Part shown: positions 52,294 through 62,237 of the stretch, piece after piece
How positions within the stretch are numbered: the stretch's first letter is position 1
Layout: each line of letters opens with the position of its first letter
Assembly: GCA_963812255.1 (NCBI GenBank)
Contig: CAWEUM010000003.1
Span: 992,001 to 1,056,000, forward strand
DNA length: 64,000 bases
Source of the DNA: DATJGR01 sp963812255
GTDB taxonomy: Bacteria > Pseudomonadota > Gammaproteobacteria > Pseudomonadales > Azotimanducaceae
Direction of reading: 5' to 3'
Made by a program: the position numbers and the translations under genes
The notes under the pieces: generated by a model
What the model saw: only the letters and a program-made list of their open reading frames with translations
The model's database searches: none
Told to the model about the DNA's origin: nothing

Positions 52294-54675
52294 TCAGCGC
52301 TGGTACAGCAACTCCAGTGCGATCGTTCTCGGCGCGCCCAAACCCTCGAATCCGCCATTGCCAAGCGGCAACGCTTCGATGAGGTAATCCTTGTCGTTGA
52401 GGTTTTTGCCAATCAGCGATAGAGCGCAGCAGATTGCCATCGTTCATGTTCCATTGCACCGCCGCGCGCGCGTCAACCAGCGTATAGGCCTTCTGCATCA
52501 CCACAGCCACGACGTCGCGCCGCCGACGAGGGTGATGTCGTCCTGGCCGCGCCCGGTCACATTCAGCGACACGTTGTCGTTTCCGAAATCCTGCGAATAG
52601 ATACCGGTCAACGGAGTAGTTGTACTTCGGCGCACGCCCGAGCGAATTACCTTTCAACGTCACCGAACGGACACGGACCCTGCATCGGCCGGCATGCAGG
52701 CAGATCCGTCGGGGTTGTATGGCACCCGCTCCGAACTGATCGAGATATCGTCGACACTGTTGTCCTGATACCCATACGACGCCATGATCGAGAACAGATC
52801 GTTCATCAGCCACGTGGACTGCAATTCGAATCCGTATTCGTCCACATCGCTGCCGTTGTTGACGATCGTGTTCGTGCCTGGCGGTACGCCGTCGTCGTCA
52901 GCACCGAGACCGAACTGGATGTCGTGCTGAATCGTGTAGAAGTCGTCAGGTTCAGCTGCAGCATGTGATCGAAGAATTCATTCTTCGAACCGATCTCATA
53001 TGCGTCGGTGTTCTCCGGCCGAACGACAGAAACTTGCGGATCGTTGCCGCGGATGCTGAAGCCGCCACTGCGAAATCCCTGCGCATACCGCGCATACACC
53101 ATGTTGTCGTCGGTCAGGTGGAACGTCGCCGTGGCTTCCCCGATCGTCTTGTTCCAGTCGTTATCGCTGTTGATCGGGAATGGCGGCAGCGCTGGCGCCC
53201 GAATTCGCGCCGTTCGGTACTTGGATCGAGCCGAGCGGCACGTCGGCCGGATAGAACGCCGTCTTGAAGCTGATGTCCTGCTGGATTCGTCGCAGCCCGC
53301 CGCTCAATTGCGAGCCGGTCGGTGACCTGCTAGTTGATCGCGCCATAGATGGATTTCGACAGATCCTGTTGATTGGCTTCGCTGATACGAGCCGATGCCA
53401 CCGTCTGGCACACCGCATCACCCACGCCCGGAATCGGGTTCGGATAAAGTCCGAACGTGCCGCGCAGGGCAACCCCGGCGGGGCACCAAAGCGGGCTGCA
53501 TGCCGGCAATTGCAGCACCTGGTTCGTGCCCTGGCGGAAGTCGAGCGACGTGTTGTAGTACAGCGCGCCCGAGCGTGTATGTCATGTTTGCTCGTCAGGT
53601 CGCCGCTCAGGCGCAGTTCTTCACTGGTGGTCTGACAGATTCTGGTTGCGCAGCGTGTGCAGCTGTGGCAGCGGAACCGCAGCGGTGGCCAGTGTGGAGT
53701 TGTCGAAGTCCTGCTGAACGATGTCTTTGGACGTGACCACGCCGGTGATCGATTCCAATGTCGTGCCGTTGCCGAGATCCCACTGCACGTTCAGTCCCCA
53801 CGTGTCGACGTTGTACTTCACCGGCTGCTTCAGGTTTGCCTGCGTCTTGAATGGGTTCTTGCCGTCGATAGAAAGGATCGTTCGGAACGCCATAATTGCC
53901 GGTGTCGTCGATGTTGTCGTACCACAACGTCGCTGTCAGCTCATCGACCGGTTGCCACTTCAATGCCGCGCTGTAGGTTTTGTAATCGACGTTGCTGGCA
54001 TCGGCCTGGCGCGTCGTGTTCTGGTACACGCCGTCGCGATTCACTCGACATGCCGGCGATTTTCAGCGCCAGTTCGTCGTCGATCAGCGGAACGTTGATG
54101 CGTCCTTTGTAGATCTGATCGTTGTACGTGCCGCCTTCGATGGATGCTTTGTACTTGAGTTCATTGAATTCCGGCTGCGAACGCTGGATGACGATCGTGC
54201 CGCCGGTGGTGTTCTTGCCGTACAGCACACCTTGCGGACCGCGGTTCACTTCGATCTGATCGACATCGAACATATCGACGAGCTGCCCGGTATTGGTCGC
54301 TTGAAACAGACCGTCGACGACCACACCGACCTGCGGTGGCGTGGTCTTCTCGACATCGGCACTGCCGATACCGCGAATGAAAATCGCGCCCATGCTCGGC
54401 CCGGCGGTCTGCTGAGCAATCGACACGTTCGGCATCAATCCATCCATGTCGACGAGCGTGTATGGCGCGATGCGCTGCAGATCCTGCTGGGTGTAGGCCG
54501 ATACCGAAACCGGTACGTCCTGGATCTGTTCCTCCTCACGCCGCGATGTCACGACGATCTCTTCGATTACCCGCTTAGCGCTGGGATCGGCGCCGGTTCG
54601 CGGCGAGCGCTGTCGCGGGAGACCCGCGACGAACGCACACGCATACGACGCCAGTAACAGCCTTGCGAATCTCAT
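52294..54675 (-). pseudogene. TonB-dependent receptor pseudogene (multiple frameshifts)
   Basis: A second TonB receptor of about 2.4 kb, starting MRFARLLLASYACAFVAGLP at 54675 and running through a TonB-box-like EEIVVTSRREEEQIQDVPVS and plug (GAIFIRGIGSADVEKTTPPQ) to a barrel end, LGAPRTIALELLYQR, at 52294. The barrel remains recognisable but reads in at least eight successive frames: for example YSAALKWQPVDELTATLWYD (53990), then PVKYNVDTWGLNVQWDLGNG (53830), QLPACSPLWCPAGV (53510), YARYAQGFRSGGFSIRGNDP (53090), EYGFELQSTWLMNDLFSIMA (52830). It is not a relic of the intact neighbour. It is probably a non-functional gene, unless this stretch is badly sequenced. Confidence 0.85.
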
Positions 54676-54766
54676 GCTCGTTGATCTCCCCATTTTGTCT
54701 GCCGTGGCCGGCAGCGTCTTGATCGCCTCGAACTCCCCGCTCACCCAAAAACAGGCAAGGCTGACT

Positions 54767-54795
54767 CTTTTAAAAGATCGCCATCAGAGAGTCAA
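54767..54795 (-). promoter_or_regulatory. Possible promoter of the receptor pseudogene, in the 355-bp gap 54676-55030
   Basis: On the minus strand, TTGACT (54795 to 54790), a 17-bp spacer and TAAAAG (54772 to 54767) lie about 90 bp before the start at 54675. The -10 overlaps the palindrome TCTTTTAAAAGA (54766-54777), and TGACTCT (54762-54768) pairs with AGAGTCA (54788-54794). The rest of the gap holds no recognisable gene. Confidence 0.4.
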
Positions 54796-55030
54796 TGGTG
54801 GTAAGTCGCGCGAATTACGGTTGTCCTACCCAACTGAAAGACAAAGGACCGGCGCATCCGTTGCCGCCGCGTTCGGTTCGCCCGCTGAATTCGACGCACT
54901 CTTCTCCCCTTAGACATATCGTCAGGCAGGAGCGCTGCTGGCACCGGCACACCGCTTGCCGCGGGCTTGTGGGGTACCTCGGGAACCTGCAATGATTGCC
55001 TACGGCTCGATTCCACGTTCGGAGATCTCC

Positions 55031-56221
55031 ATGACCGCAGAATTGAAACAACGTGTTGTCGAATGCATCGACACAGTCGCGCAGACCCTGCTCGATGTCT
55101 CGCACGACATCCATGCTCATCCGGAACTCGCCTTCAACGAACATCACGCCAGCGGCGTGCTGTGCAACGCTCTGGCCGCTGCCGGCCTGCCAGTGCGTAA
55201 ATCCGTATACGGACTCGAGACCGCGTTTGAAAGCGAAATCAGCGGTCCTCGCCGCGGGGCACGCGTTGCAGTGCTGGCCGAGTACGACGCGCTGCCCGGC
55301 ATCGGCCATGCGTGCGGGCACAACCTCATTGCGACATCGGCGCTCGGGGCGACGCTTGCACTCGGCGCGGTCCGCGAATCGCTGTGCGGCACGGTGCGTC
55401 TGTTGGGAACGCCGGCCGAGGAGAAGGGCGGCGGCAAGGAACTGATGATTCGCGCGGGCGCATTCGACGGTGTCGATGCGGCAATGATGATGCACCCGTC
55501 CGGGATCAACCTGACCACGATGCCGTGTATCTGCGTTGCCGAAGTACGTGTCGAATACCACGGTCGATCCGCGCACGCATCTGCGATGCCGCATCGCGGC
55601 ATCAACGCGCTCGACGGATTGTTGCTCGCCTATCAGGCGATCTCGAATCTGCGCCAACACATTCAGGCGACCGAACGCATCCACGGCATCGTCACCGACG
55701 GCGGCATGGCACCGAACATCGTGCCGGATTTCGCCGCCGGCGACTTCTATGTGCGCGCCGCAAATGTAGAAGATCTCGCGCAGTTGAAGCCGCGCGTGCA
55801 GGCGTGTTTCGAGGCGGGTGCGACGGGCAGCGGGTGCAAAGTCGACGTGCGCTGGGCGAATGTAGATTACCTCGACCTGAATGTCAGCTGGCCGATGGCG
55901 AAATGCTTCCAACGCAATGCCGAAAGTCTCGGCCGTTCGTTCTTTCCAATCGAAAAGCTACCGGCCGGTTCGAGCGGCAGCACCGACATGGGCAACGTCA
56001 GCTATCGCGTGCCGTCGATCCACCCTATGCTCGCCGCGGCGCCGAGCCACGTCGTGATTCATCACCCCGACTTCGCCAAATGGGCGGGTTCCGAAATGGG
56101 TGATGCCGCGGCACTCGACGGTGCCAAAGCGCTCGCGATGACGGCCATCGATTATCTGATGTCACCGGCGCTTCAGCAGGAGTGCAAGCGCGCCTTCGAG
56201 GTGTCGGTGGGGCTTTCCTGA
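55031..56221 (+). CDS. M20-family amidohydrolase (peptidase M20D-like)
   Basis: A 396-residue metal-dependent amidohydrolase. It has DIHAHPELAF near the start, the metal-binding GHACGHNLIATSALGATLAL, and GTPAEEKGGGKELMIRAGAF carrying the catalytic Glu. SAHASAMPHRGINALDGLL marks the dimerisation/lid domain. Relatives hydrolyse N-acyl amino acids or aminobenzoyl-glutamate. ATG 55031 has GGAG 8 bp upstream. A ChaC protein overlaps its 3' end, then an acyl-CoA dehydrogenase. Confidence 0.9.
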   Translation: MTAELKQRVVECIDTVAQTLLDVSHDIHAHPELAFNEHHASGVLCNALAAAGLPVRKSVYGLETAFESEISGPRRGARVAVLAEYDALPGIGHACGHNLIATSALGATLALGAVRESLCGTVRLLGTPAEEKGGGKELMIRAGAFDGVDAAMMMHPSGINLTTMPCICVAEVRVEYHGRSAHASAMPHRGINALDGLLLAYQAISNLRQHIQATERIHGIVTDGGMAPNIVPDFAAGDFYVRAANVEDLAQLKPRVQACFEAGATGSGCKVDVRWANVDYLDLNVSWPMAKCFQRNAESLGRSFFPIEKLPAGSSGSTDMGNVSYRVPSIHPMLAAAPSHVVIHHPDFAKWAGSEMGDAAALDGAKALAMTAIDYLMSPALQQECKRAFEVSVGLS

Positions 56222-56778
56222 AAGTATCTGGCCTGAACGACCACGCCGCGAGCGTCTGGATATTCGGGTACGGTTCGCTGATCTGGCGTCCCGATTTCCC
56301 GTTTGCCGAACGCAAACCGGCCCGCATTACCGGCTGGAGCCGCCGCTTCTGGCAGGGTTCACATGATCACCGCGGCGTTCCGAACGCGCCGGGGCGTGTG
56401 GCTACATTGATCGCACAACGAGATGCCATCTGCGATGGAGTTGCGTACCGCATCGAACATTCCGTTTTCGACCACCTCGATCACCGCGAGAAGAACGGCT
56501 ATGAACGCCACGCGGTCGCGCTGACGTTCGCGGACGGCCGCGCACCCGGCGTGGCGTACATCGCGCCTCCAGACAACCCTGCATATCTCGGCACTGCATC
56601 GCTCGATACGATCGCGCGGCAGATTCTCGTCAGCCGCGGACCGAGCGGCAGCAACACCGAGTACCTGTTCGAGCTCGCCGAGGCGCTGCGTGAACTTGAC
56701 CTCGACGATCCGCACGTGTTCGAGTTGGAAGCTCGTCTGAAACAGCTGAAGATGGATGGACATACGCCTGCTGCCTGA
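56182..56778 (+). CDS. ChaC-like gamma-glutamylcyclotransferase
   Basis: A protein of at most 198 residues. WIFGYGSLIWRPDFPFAERK is the ChaC signature, followed by RFWQGSHDHRGVPNAPGRVA and a YIAPPDNPAYLG segment as in ChaC, which cleaves glutathione to 5-oxoproline and Cys-Gly. The start is unsure: GTG 56182 overlaps the M20 gene by 40 nt, and no better start precedes the motif. It overlaps the following acyl-CoA dehydrogenase by 23 nt. Confidence 0.85.
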   Translation: MQARLRGVGGAFLKVSGLNDHAASVWIFGYGSLIWRPDFPFAERKPARITGWSRRFWQGSHDHRGVPNAPGRVATLIAQRDAICDGVAYRIEHSVFDHLDHREKNGYERHAVALTFADGRAPGVAYIAPPDNPAYLGTASLDTIARQILVSRGPSGSNTEYLFELAEALRELDLDDPHVFELEARLKQLKMDGHTPAA

Positions 56779-57955
56779 ACACGAACGCTTCCGCGACGAA
56801 GTGCGTGACTTTCTAGACACGGCGCTCGACGATGACCTGCGCGACGGGGCGCGGTTCTGTGCGGGCGTGTTCCAGGATTACGCAACGAACATCCGCTGGC
56901 ACCGCATTCTGTATGCCAAAGGCTGGATCGCGCCGAGCTGGCCGAAACAATACGGCGGCACCGGGTGGGATCTGCTGCAGCGCCACATCTTCACCACGGA
57001 GGCGAGCCTCGCCGGCGCGCCGGGTGTCGCACCGATGGGGCTCGGCATGTGCGGACCGATGCTGATCGGGCACGGCACATCGGAGCAGCGCACGTTCTAT
57101 CTGCCCCGCATCCTGTCGGGCGAAGACTACTGGTGTCAGGGCTACTCCGAGCCCGGCGCCGGATCGGATCTCGCATCGCTACAACTGCGTGCAGACATCG
57201 ACGGCGAACACTACGTGCTCAACGGCACGAAAATCTGGACGACGCATGCGCATCACGCCAATCGCATGTTCTGTCTGGTGCGCACCGATTCGGGCGGCAA
57301 GCCGCAGCAGGGCATCACGTTCCTACTGCTGGACATGAACAGTCCCGGCATCAGCGTCGAACCGATCCTGTTCGTCTCCGGCGAGCACGAAGTCAATCAG
57401 GTGTTCTTCGACAATGTGCGCGTGCCGCGCGCGAATCGCGTCGGTGCAGAAAACGACGGCTGGACCGTTGCGAAGTATCTGCTCGAATTCGAACGCGGCG
57501 GCGGCGGTTCGGCGCGCATGCAAGCGTCTCTGACGCGGTTGCAGCGTCTGGCGTCTCTGACGCGTGCGGAAGGGGGCAGCCTCGCGGACGATCCAAGCTT
57601 CGCGCGCAAGCTCACCACCGCGCAGATCGATCTGATGGCGATTCAGTACACCGAGTTTCGAATCCTCGCGGCTCTGTCCCAAGGCGGCAATCCCGGTCCG
57701 GAATCCTCGATCCTGAAGAATCTTGGCGCGAACATGAGCCAGCGGATTTCCGAACTCGCGGTTGAAGCGATCGGCTACTACGCATCCCCGCATCAGCCGG
57801 AAGCCCGTACCGTCGGCCGCAATGTCGAACCCGTGGGTCCCAACGAGGCTATCGTGGTGCTGCCGAACTATCTCAACTACCGCGCCTCTTCGATCGCCGG
57901 CGGCAGCAACGAAGTGCAGAAAAACATCGTCGCAAAACTCGTGCTGGGCCTGTAG
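56756..57955 (+). CDS. Acyl-CoA dehydrogenase family protein
   Basis: A 399-residue FAD-dependent dehydrogenase closely similar to that at 12992: QGYSEPGAGSDLASLQLRA, GTKIWTTHAHHANRMFCLVR, EVNQVFFDNVRVPRANRVGA and the final GGSNEVQKNIVAKLVLGL. Like its paralogue it lacks the MCAD-type Glu near the C-terminus. It follows M20 and ChaC genes with overlap, so all three are co-translated. Substrate unknown; sterol-like FadE pairs often act as heteromers, and these two could pair, though they are 43 kb apart. Confidence 0.93.
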   Translation: MDIRLLPEHERFRDEVRDFLDTALDDDLRDGARFCAGVFQDYATNIRWHRILYAKGWIAPSWPKQYGGTGWDLLQRHIFTTEASLAGAPGVAPMGLGMCGPMLIGHGTSEQRTFYLPRILSGEDYWCQGYSEPGAGSDLASLQLRADIDGEHYVLNGTKIWTTHAHHANRMFCLVRTDSGGKPQQGITFLLLDMNSPGISVEPILFVSGEHEVNQVFFDNVRVPRANRVGAENDGWTVAKYLLEFERGGGGSARMQASLTRLQRLASLTRAEGGSLADDPSFARKLTTAQIDLMAIQYTEFRILAALSQGGNPGPESSILKNLGANMSQRISELAVEAIGYYASPHQPEARTVGRNVEPVGPNEAIVVLPNYLNYRASSIAGGSNEVQKNIVAKLVLGL

Positions 57956-57957
57956 GC

Positions 57958-57991
57958 GGAAAGAGGGGCAAAGTAACTCTGCCCCCTTTCC
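57958..57991. repeat. REP-like palindrome / terminator, copy 7
   Basis: GGAAAG...GGGGCAAAGT pairs with ACTCTGCCCCC...CTTTCC. It sits between convergent genes (acyl-CoA dehydrogenase and DAO-type oxidase) and ends 3 bp before the latter's stop, so it could terminate both ways. The core differs by one base (GGGCA for GGTCA) from the other copies, with a matching change on the other arm. Confidence 0.75.
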
Positions 57992-57993
57992 TC

Positions 57994-59133
57994 TCACCGC
58001 CGTGGGCGAAAGAGATCCCGTGTCAAGCCGTACGCGCGCAAGTCGTCCGGAACCTCTTCGCCGCAGACCAATGCGGCGCTGAGGCGTGCCATCGACGGGG
58101 CCGTCTGAATACCGAAGCCGCCTTGGCCCACAAGCCAGAAGAAACCGGGTGCGTCCGGATCGAAACCCACCACGGGCACGCTATCGGCAACGAACGAGCG
58201 CAGTCCGGCCCAGCGGTGTTCGACCCGTTCGACAGAACGATTCGTCGCGCGTTCGAAGCGTTCGATCGCAACCGCAATATCGATTTCCTCAGGCTGCGCA
58301 TCGCACGGCTCACTCGGCGTCTGATCGGCCGGCGACAACAGCAACCGGCCCGCGTCGGGCTTGAAATAGAACGCGCTCTCGATCTCGTGAACGATGGGCC
58401 AGCGGGCGAGGTCAGGATGATCGCAACGCAGCAGTACTGCGGTTCGTCGTTTTGGCACGAGTCCAACCGCCGCGATACCGGCAAGCTTCGCCACCTGGTC
58501 ACCCCACGCCCCGCACGCATTTACGACCACATCGAACTGACGACGTTGCCCGGCCGCGTCGAGACGCCACTGGCTGTCGACGCGCGAGATCGAATCCACG
58601 GTAGCATCGGTCACCAGTTCCCCACCATTCGCACGCAGAACGCGGCGAAACCCGTTCAGCAAGCCGTGCACGTCGATGTCCAGCACGTTCGGGTCCGACA
58701 CCACACGCGCCACCGATTCCGGCCGCAGGATCGGCACGCATCGCAGCGCCTCTGCGGAGTCGATCTCGACGAGGTCTGGACACAGCGCCTGCCAGCGTTC
58801 GAGATAGGCATCGACGAGATGCGCTTTGGCAGCCGTCGCAGTCATGATGTCGCCGCGCGGCGTCACCAGCGGCGCATCGGCGAACCCCGGCGGTGGACGT
58901 TCGAAGAACGAACGGCTCGTCCGAGTGAGTGCAAAGATCGTCGCGTTCACGTAAGGCTCGATGTACGACGCCGCCGAGCGACCCGAACTGTGGTAGCCGA
59001 TCGCGGACTCGGCCTCGAGAACCGTCACATCGCAATGCGGCGACAACTCGGCCGCGCATGACAGGCCCGCCATGCCGCCGCCGACGACAACGACCTGTCT
59101 GCGTGCCGTCCCGCGAGTCGCTCGACTGGACAA
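57994..59133 (-). CDS. FAD-dependent oxidoreductase (DAO / D-arginine dehydrogenase-like)
   Basis: A 379-residue DAO-family flavoprotein. The FAD Rossmann motif VVVGGGMAGLSCAAEL starts near residue 15; SSGRSAASYIEPYVN is the substrate-side loop typical of DauA-like proteins, and QGGFGIQTAPSMARL the C-terminal FAD contact. It likely oxidises an amino acid or amine. Start is TTG 59133. It is divergent from the enoyl-CoA hydratase at 59217. Confidence 0.9.
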   Translation of the reverse strand: MSSRATRGTARRQVVVVGGGMAGLSCAAELSPHCDVTVLEAESAIGYHSSGRSAASYIEPYVNATIFALTRTSRSFFERPPPGFADAPLVTPRGDIMTATAAKAHLVDAYLERWQALCPDLVEIDSAEALRCVPILRPESVARVVSDPNVLDIDVHGLLNGFRRVLRANGGELVTDATVDSISRVDSQWRLDAAGQRRQFDVVVNACGAWGDQVAKLAGIAAVGLVPKRRTAVLLRCDHPDLARWPIVHEIESAFYFKPDAGRLLLSPADQTPSEPCDAQPEEIDIAVAIERFERATNRSVERVEHRWAGLRSFVADSVPVVGFDPDAPGFFWLVGQGGFGIQTAPSMARLSAALVCGEEVPDDLRAYGLTRDLFRPRR

Positions 59134-59216
59134 TCGCTTTCCCCTGCGTGAACCGTTCGTAGCAACGTTGAATTATGATGACGCCCATCCAACCAATCCA
59201 CCGCAGAGGGGAGACG

Positions 59217-59960
59217 ATGAGCCAACTGGTACTGCGCGATGACGATCAGGGCCTGTGCGTCCTGACCCTGAACCGGCCCGACGCGTTGAACGCATTGAGT
59301 CCGAAACTGTTCGTCGAACTGCGGGCGCATGTCGATGCACTCGCGGCACAGACCGAAACGATTGGCTGCGTGATTCTGCGCGGCAACGGTCGGTCGTTCT
59401 CCGCCGGCAACGATCTGAAAGCCATCACATCGGGTGAAATCGCACCGAGCCGACACTTCCAGGCGGAGACCCTCGAAGCGATCGAACGTCTGCCGCAACC
59501 GGTCATCGCCGCGGTGCAGGGTCATTGCTACACGGGTTCACTCGAACTCGCGCTCGCGTGCGACGTCATCATCGCGGCAGAAGGCGCCCGTTTCGCCGAT
59601 ACGCACGGCAAGTGGGCGATGTCCCCGACATGGGGTATGAGCCAGCGGTTGCCACGCCGCGTCGGCATCGGCCGCGCGAAGGAATTGATGTTCAGCGGAC
59701 GCGTCGTCTCGGGTAAGGAAGCGACACAAATCGGCCTGGCCGTCGACTGCGTGCCCGACGCCGAACTGATGGCGACCGCCATTGCGACCGCGCGCACGTT
59801 CCTGGGCAACTCGTGGTTCACGCTGCGCGCCGACAAAATGCTCGTCAACCGCGGCCTGGACTACACGCTGTCGGACGGGCTGCAGTTCGAGCGCGCGAAC
59901 AGCCCGAGACGCGGCCCGGACCTCGAAGAGCGCATGAAGGCGTTCAGCAAACGCGGTTGA
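59217..59960 (+). CDS. Enoyl-CoA hydratase/isomerase family protein
   Basis: A 247-residue crotonase. Oxyanion strands are RSFSAGNDLKAI and QGHCYTGSLELALACDVII; the SPTWGMSQRLPRRVG region lacks an obvious second catalytic Glu, so it may be a hydratase with one Glu or an isomerase. ATG 59217 has AGGGGAG upstream. It runs into the opposite-strand hydrolase by 17 bp. Confidence 0.92.
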   Translation: MSQLVLRDDDQGLCVLTLNRPDALNALSPKLFVELRAHVDALAAQTETIGCVILRGNGRSFSAGNDLKAITSGEIAPSRHFQAETLEAIERLPQPVIAAVQGHCYTGSLELALACDVIIAAEGARFADTHGKWAMSPTWGMSQRLPRRVGIGRAKELMFSGRVVSGKEATQIGLAVDCVPDAELMATAIATARTFLGNSWFTLRADKMLVNRGLDYTLSDGLQFERANSPRRGPDLEERMKAFSKRG

Positions 59961-60645
59961 TGAACGCAGCCGCAACGTCGGCCAGTTCTTCGAACACCGA
60001 ATCAGCACGCGTCCGACTGCGCTTCAACACGTTGTAGCCGTGATCGGCGGTGTCGAGCCAGACGAGTTCGGCAAGCGGACTCAGTCCGGCGGTCACACCG
60101 CTCAAGAGATTCTGCTCCGCCAGCGCATCGCGTGTGCCGGACAAAAACAGCATCGGGATTGCGATGCGATCGAGATGTGCAGCGCGCGACGTATCGGGCT
60201 TGCCGGCCGGGTGTAGCGGAAACGAACAGAAGATCAGGCCGCGCACGTCGCCGAGATCGTGCTCGAGGATCGCGTGCGACGCCATGCGGCCGCCAAATGA
60301 ATGGCCACCAAGAAACAGCGGTGTATGCTCCACCAGCAGGTGCGCCTGCCCGACGGCGGAGGCGATTGCCGCCGTGGATACCGCTCGCGAATCGACGCGG
60401 CCTCTGCGCGTCATACCCGAGCGCGTTTCCATGAACGGAAAGTTGAATCGCAGCACCGCGACGCCCCGACGAGCCAGCTCAGTCGCAATCGACGTCATGC
60501 TCGCATGATGCATGTCCGCACCGGCGCCGTGTGCGAGCACGACTATGGCCCTGGCATCGCTCGGCTCGAACAGAATCCATGAAACATCGGCGGACGCCGC
60601 TTCGACTCGAAATCGTCCGTCGCGGCTAGCGAACGTGCGCACCAT
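59944..60645 (-). CDS. Alpha/beta family hydrolase (KANL3/Tex30-like)
   Basis: A 233-residue hydrolase with VVLAHGAGADMHHASM, the nucleophile elbow GGHSFGGRM and FLSGTRDALAE, a pattern of the small KANL3/Tex30-like dienelactone-hydrolase-type group. Its stop lies inside the end of the enoyl-CoA hydratase (convergent). It follows the acyl-CoA synthetase by 9 bp, so the ClpP-ligase-hydrolase genes form a minus-strand operon. Confidence 0.87.
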   Translation of the reverse strand: MVRTFASRDGRFRVEAASADVSWILFEPSDARAIVVLAHGAGADMHHASMTSIATELARRGVAVLRFNFPFMETRSGMTRRGRVDSRAVSTAAIASAVGQAHLLVEHTPLFLGGHSFGGRMASHAILEHDLGDVRGLIFCSFPLHPAGKPDTSRAAHLDRIAIPMLFLSGTRDALAEQNLLSGVTAGLSPLAELVWLDTADHGYNVLKRSRTRADSVFEELADVAAAFINRVC

Positions 60646-60654
60646 CGCTCGACA

Positions 60655-62232
60655 TCAATTCACCTGGCGCTCGCGGCCTTCCCAGAATGGCTTGCGCAGC
60701 TCGCGCTTCAGCACTTTGCCGGATGGATTGCGCGGCAACTCCGCGATGAATTCGATCGTCTTCGGCAATTTGAAGCCGGCGATGCGCGTGCGCGCGAAGC
60801 CGATCAGTTCATCCGCGGTCACGTTCTCGCCGGGTTTGCACACGACGATCGCCTTGACCCCTTCGCCCCAGCGCTCGTCGGGCACCCCGATCACTGCGAC
60901 ATCGGCAACCGCGGGATGACCGAACAGTGCGTTTTCCACTTCGGCTGGATAGATGTTTTCGCCGCCCGATACGATCATGTCCTTGACGCGATCGTGCACG
61001 TATACATAGCCGTCTTCATCGAGATAGCCGGCATCCCCGGTGTGCACGTAGCCGTCGATCAACGTCTTGTCGGTGGCGTCCGGCAAGTTCCAGTAACCGA
61101 GCATATTCGCCTTCGACTTGATGCAGATCTCACCGACACTCCGCGGCGGTAGGGGTTTGCCGTGTTCGTCGACGACTTTCAGCTCGACGCCCGGATACGG
61201 CTTGCCGGCCGAGCGCATCCGCTCGTTGCCCGCCACCTCGTGATCCTGCGGTGGCAGATACGTCGCCGCACCGGTGGTCTCGGTCATGCCGTACAGCTGC
61301 ACGAAGCCGCATTTGAATACCGCGATCGCCTGACGCAACAGATCCAACGGAATGGGTGAGGCGCCATACATGATGTATTCGATGTTGCCGAAGTCGGTGT
61401 GCTGCGCGCGTGGATGCTGCACGACCATGCGAATCGCCGCGGGCACCAGGAATACTTTCGAGATACCGTGTGTTTCGATCAGCTCGAGGGTTGCACCCGG
61501 ATCGAACTCGGAGACGACGACATTGGTCGCGCCTGCGCGCAGGCCCCACACGCCGTAGCCGACTCCACCAATATGAAAACTCGGCATCGCGACCAGGCTG
61601 ACGTCGCGGTCGGTCCACGCGTTCCACTGCATGTCGTCGTTCGGTGCCAGACGCTGCAGATCGAAGAAGCAACAATGCTGCAGCTGCACACCTTTCGGAT
61701 GGCCGGTGGTGCCGCTGGTGTACATCTGAATCGCAACGTCTTTGGGGCGCACCGCAATCGCCGGATCATCGGCGCGCTGCGCGTCCCGCCACTGCGAGAA
61801 GTCCTGCCATTCGTGGTGCAGCCCACTCATCGCGATGATCTGCTTCACGTGGGTCAGGCTATCCTTGATCTCGGCGACGAGGCCAAAGAAATCCGGACCG
61901 ACGCACAACACCTCGGCGCGGCTGTCGTTCAGGATGTAGGCAACTTCCGGCGGCGCGAGCCGCCAGTTGATCCCAACCGATACGGCACCGGCCTTCGCCG
62001 CACCGAACACCAGCTGATAGAACAGGTCGGAGTTCTTGTCGAGAAAACCAACCCGACTACCGGACGTCGATCCCGCGGCGAGCAATCCATTCGCAACGCG
62101 ATTCGTGAATTCGTCGAATTGCCGATAGGTGGTCTCGCGGCCGTCGTAGTGGAACGCGACGTTGTCGCCGCGTTCGCGCGCGTGAAAGCGGGTCAGCGCC
62201 GCGAGCGTGTCGATGTCGTTGACGTGTGCCAC
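60655..62232 (-). CDS. Long-chain-type acyl-CoA synthetase
   Basis: A 525-residue ANL-family ligase. YTSGTTGHPKG is the P-loop, QLYGMTETTGAATYLPPQDH the adenylate motif, YVHDRVKDMIVSGGENIYPA the hinge and PRNPSGKVLKRELR the C-terminal Lys. The start is likely GTG 62232, 5 nt after the ClpP stop, although no clear ribosome site is present. It is a second CoA ligase besides that at 45070. Substrate unknown. Confidence 0.92.
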   Translation of the reverse strand: MAHVNDIDTLAALTRFHARERGDNVAFHYDGRETTYRQFDEFTNRVANGLLAAGSTSGSRVGFLDKNSDLFYQLVFGAAKAGAVSVGINWRLAPPEVAYILNDSRAEVLCVGPDFFGLVAEIKDSLTHVKQIIAMSGLHHEWQDFSQWRDAQRADDPAIAVRPKDVAIQMYTSGTTGHPKGVQLQHCCFFDLQRLAPNDDMQWNAWTDRDVSLVAMPSFHIGGVGYGVWGLRAGATNVVVSEFDPGATLELIETHGISKVFLVPAAIRMVVQHPRAQHTDFGNIEYIMYGASPIPLDLLRQAIAVFKCGFVQLYGMTETTGAATYLPPQDHEVAGNERMRSAGKPYPGVELKVVDEHGKPLPPRSVGEICIKSKANMLGYWNLPDATDKTLIDGYVHTGDAGYLDEDGYVYVHDRVKDMIVSGGENIYPAEVENALFGHPAVADVAVIGVPDERWGEGVKAIVVCKPGENVTADELIGFARTRIAGFKLPKTIEFIAELPRNPSGKVLKRELRKPFWEGRERQVN

Positions 62233-62237
62233 AGCCG

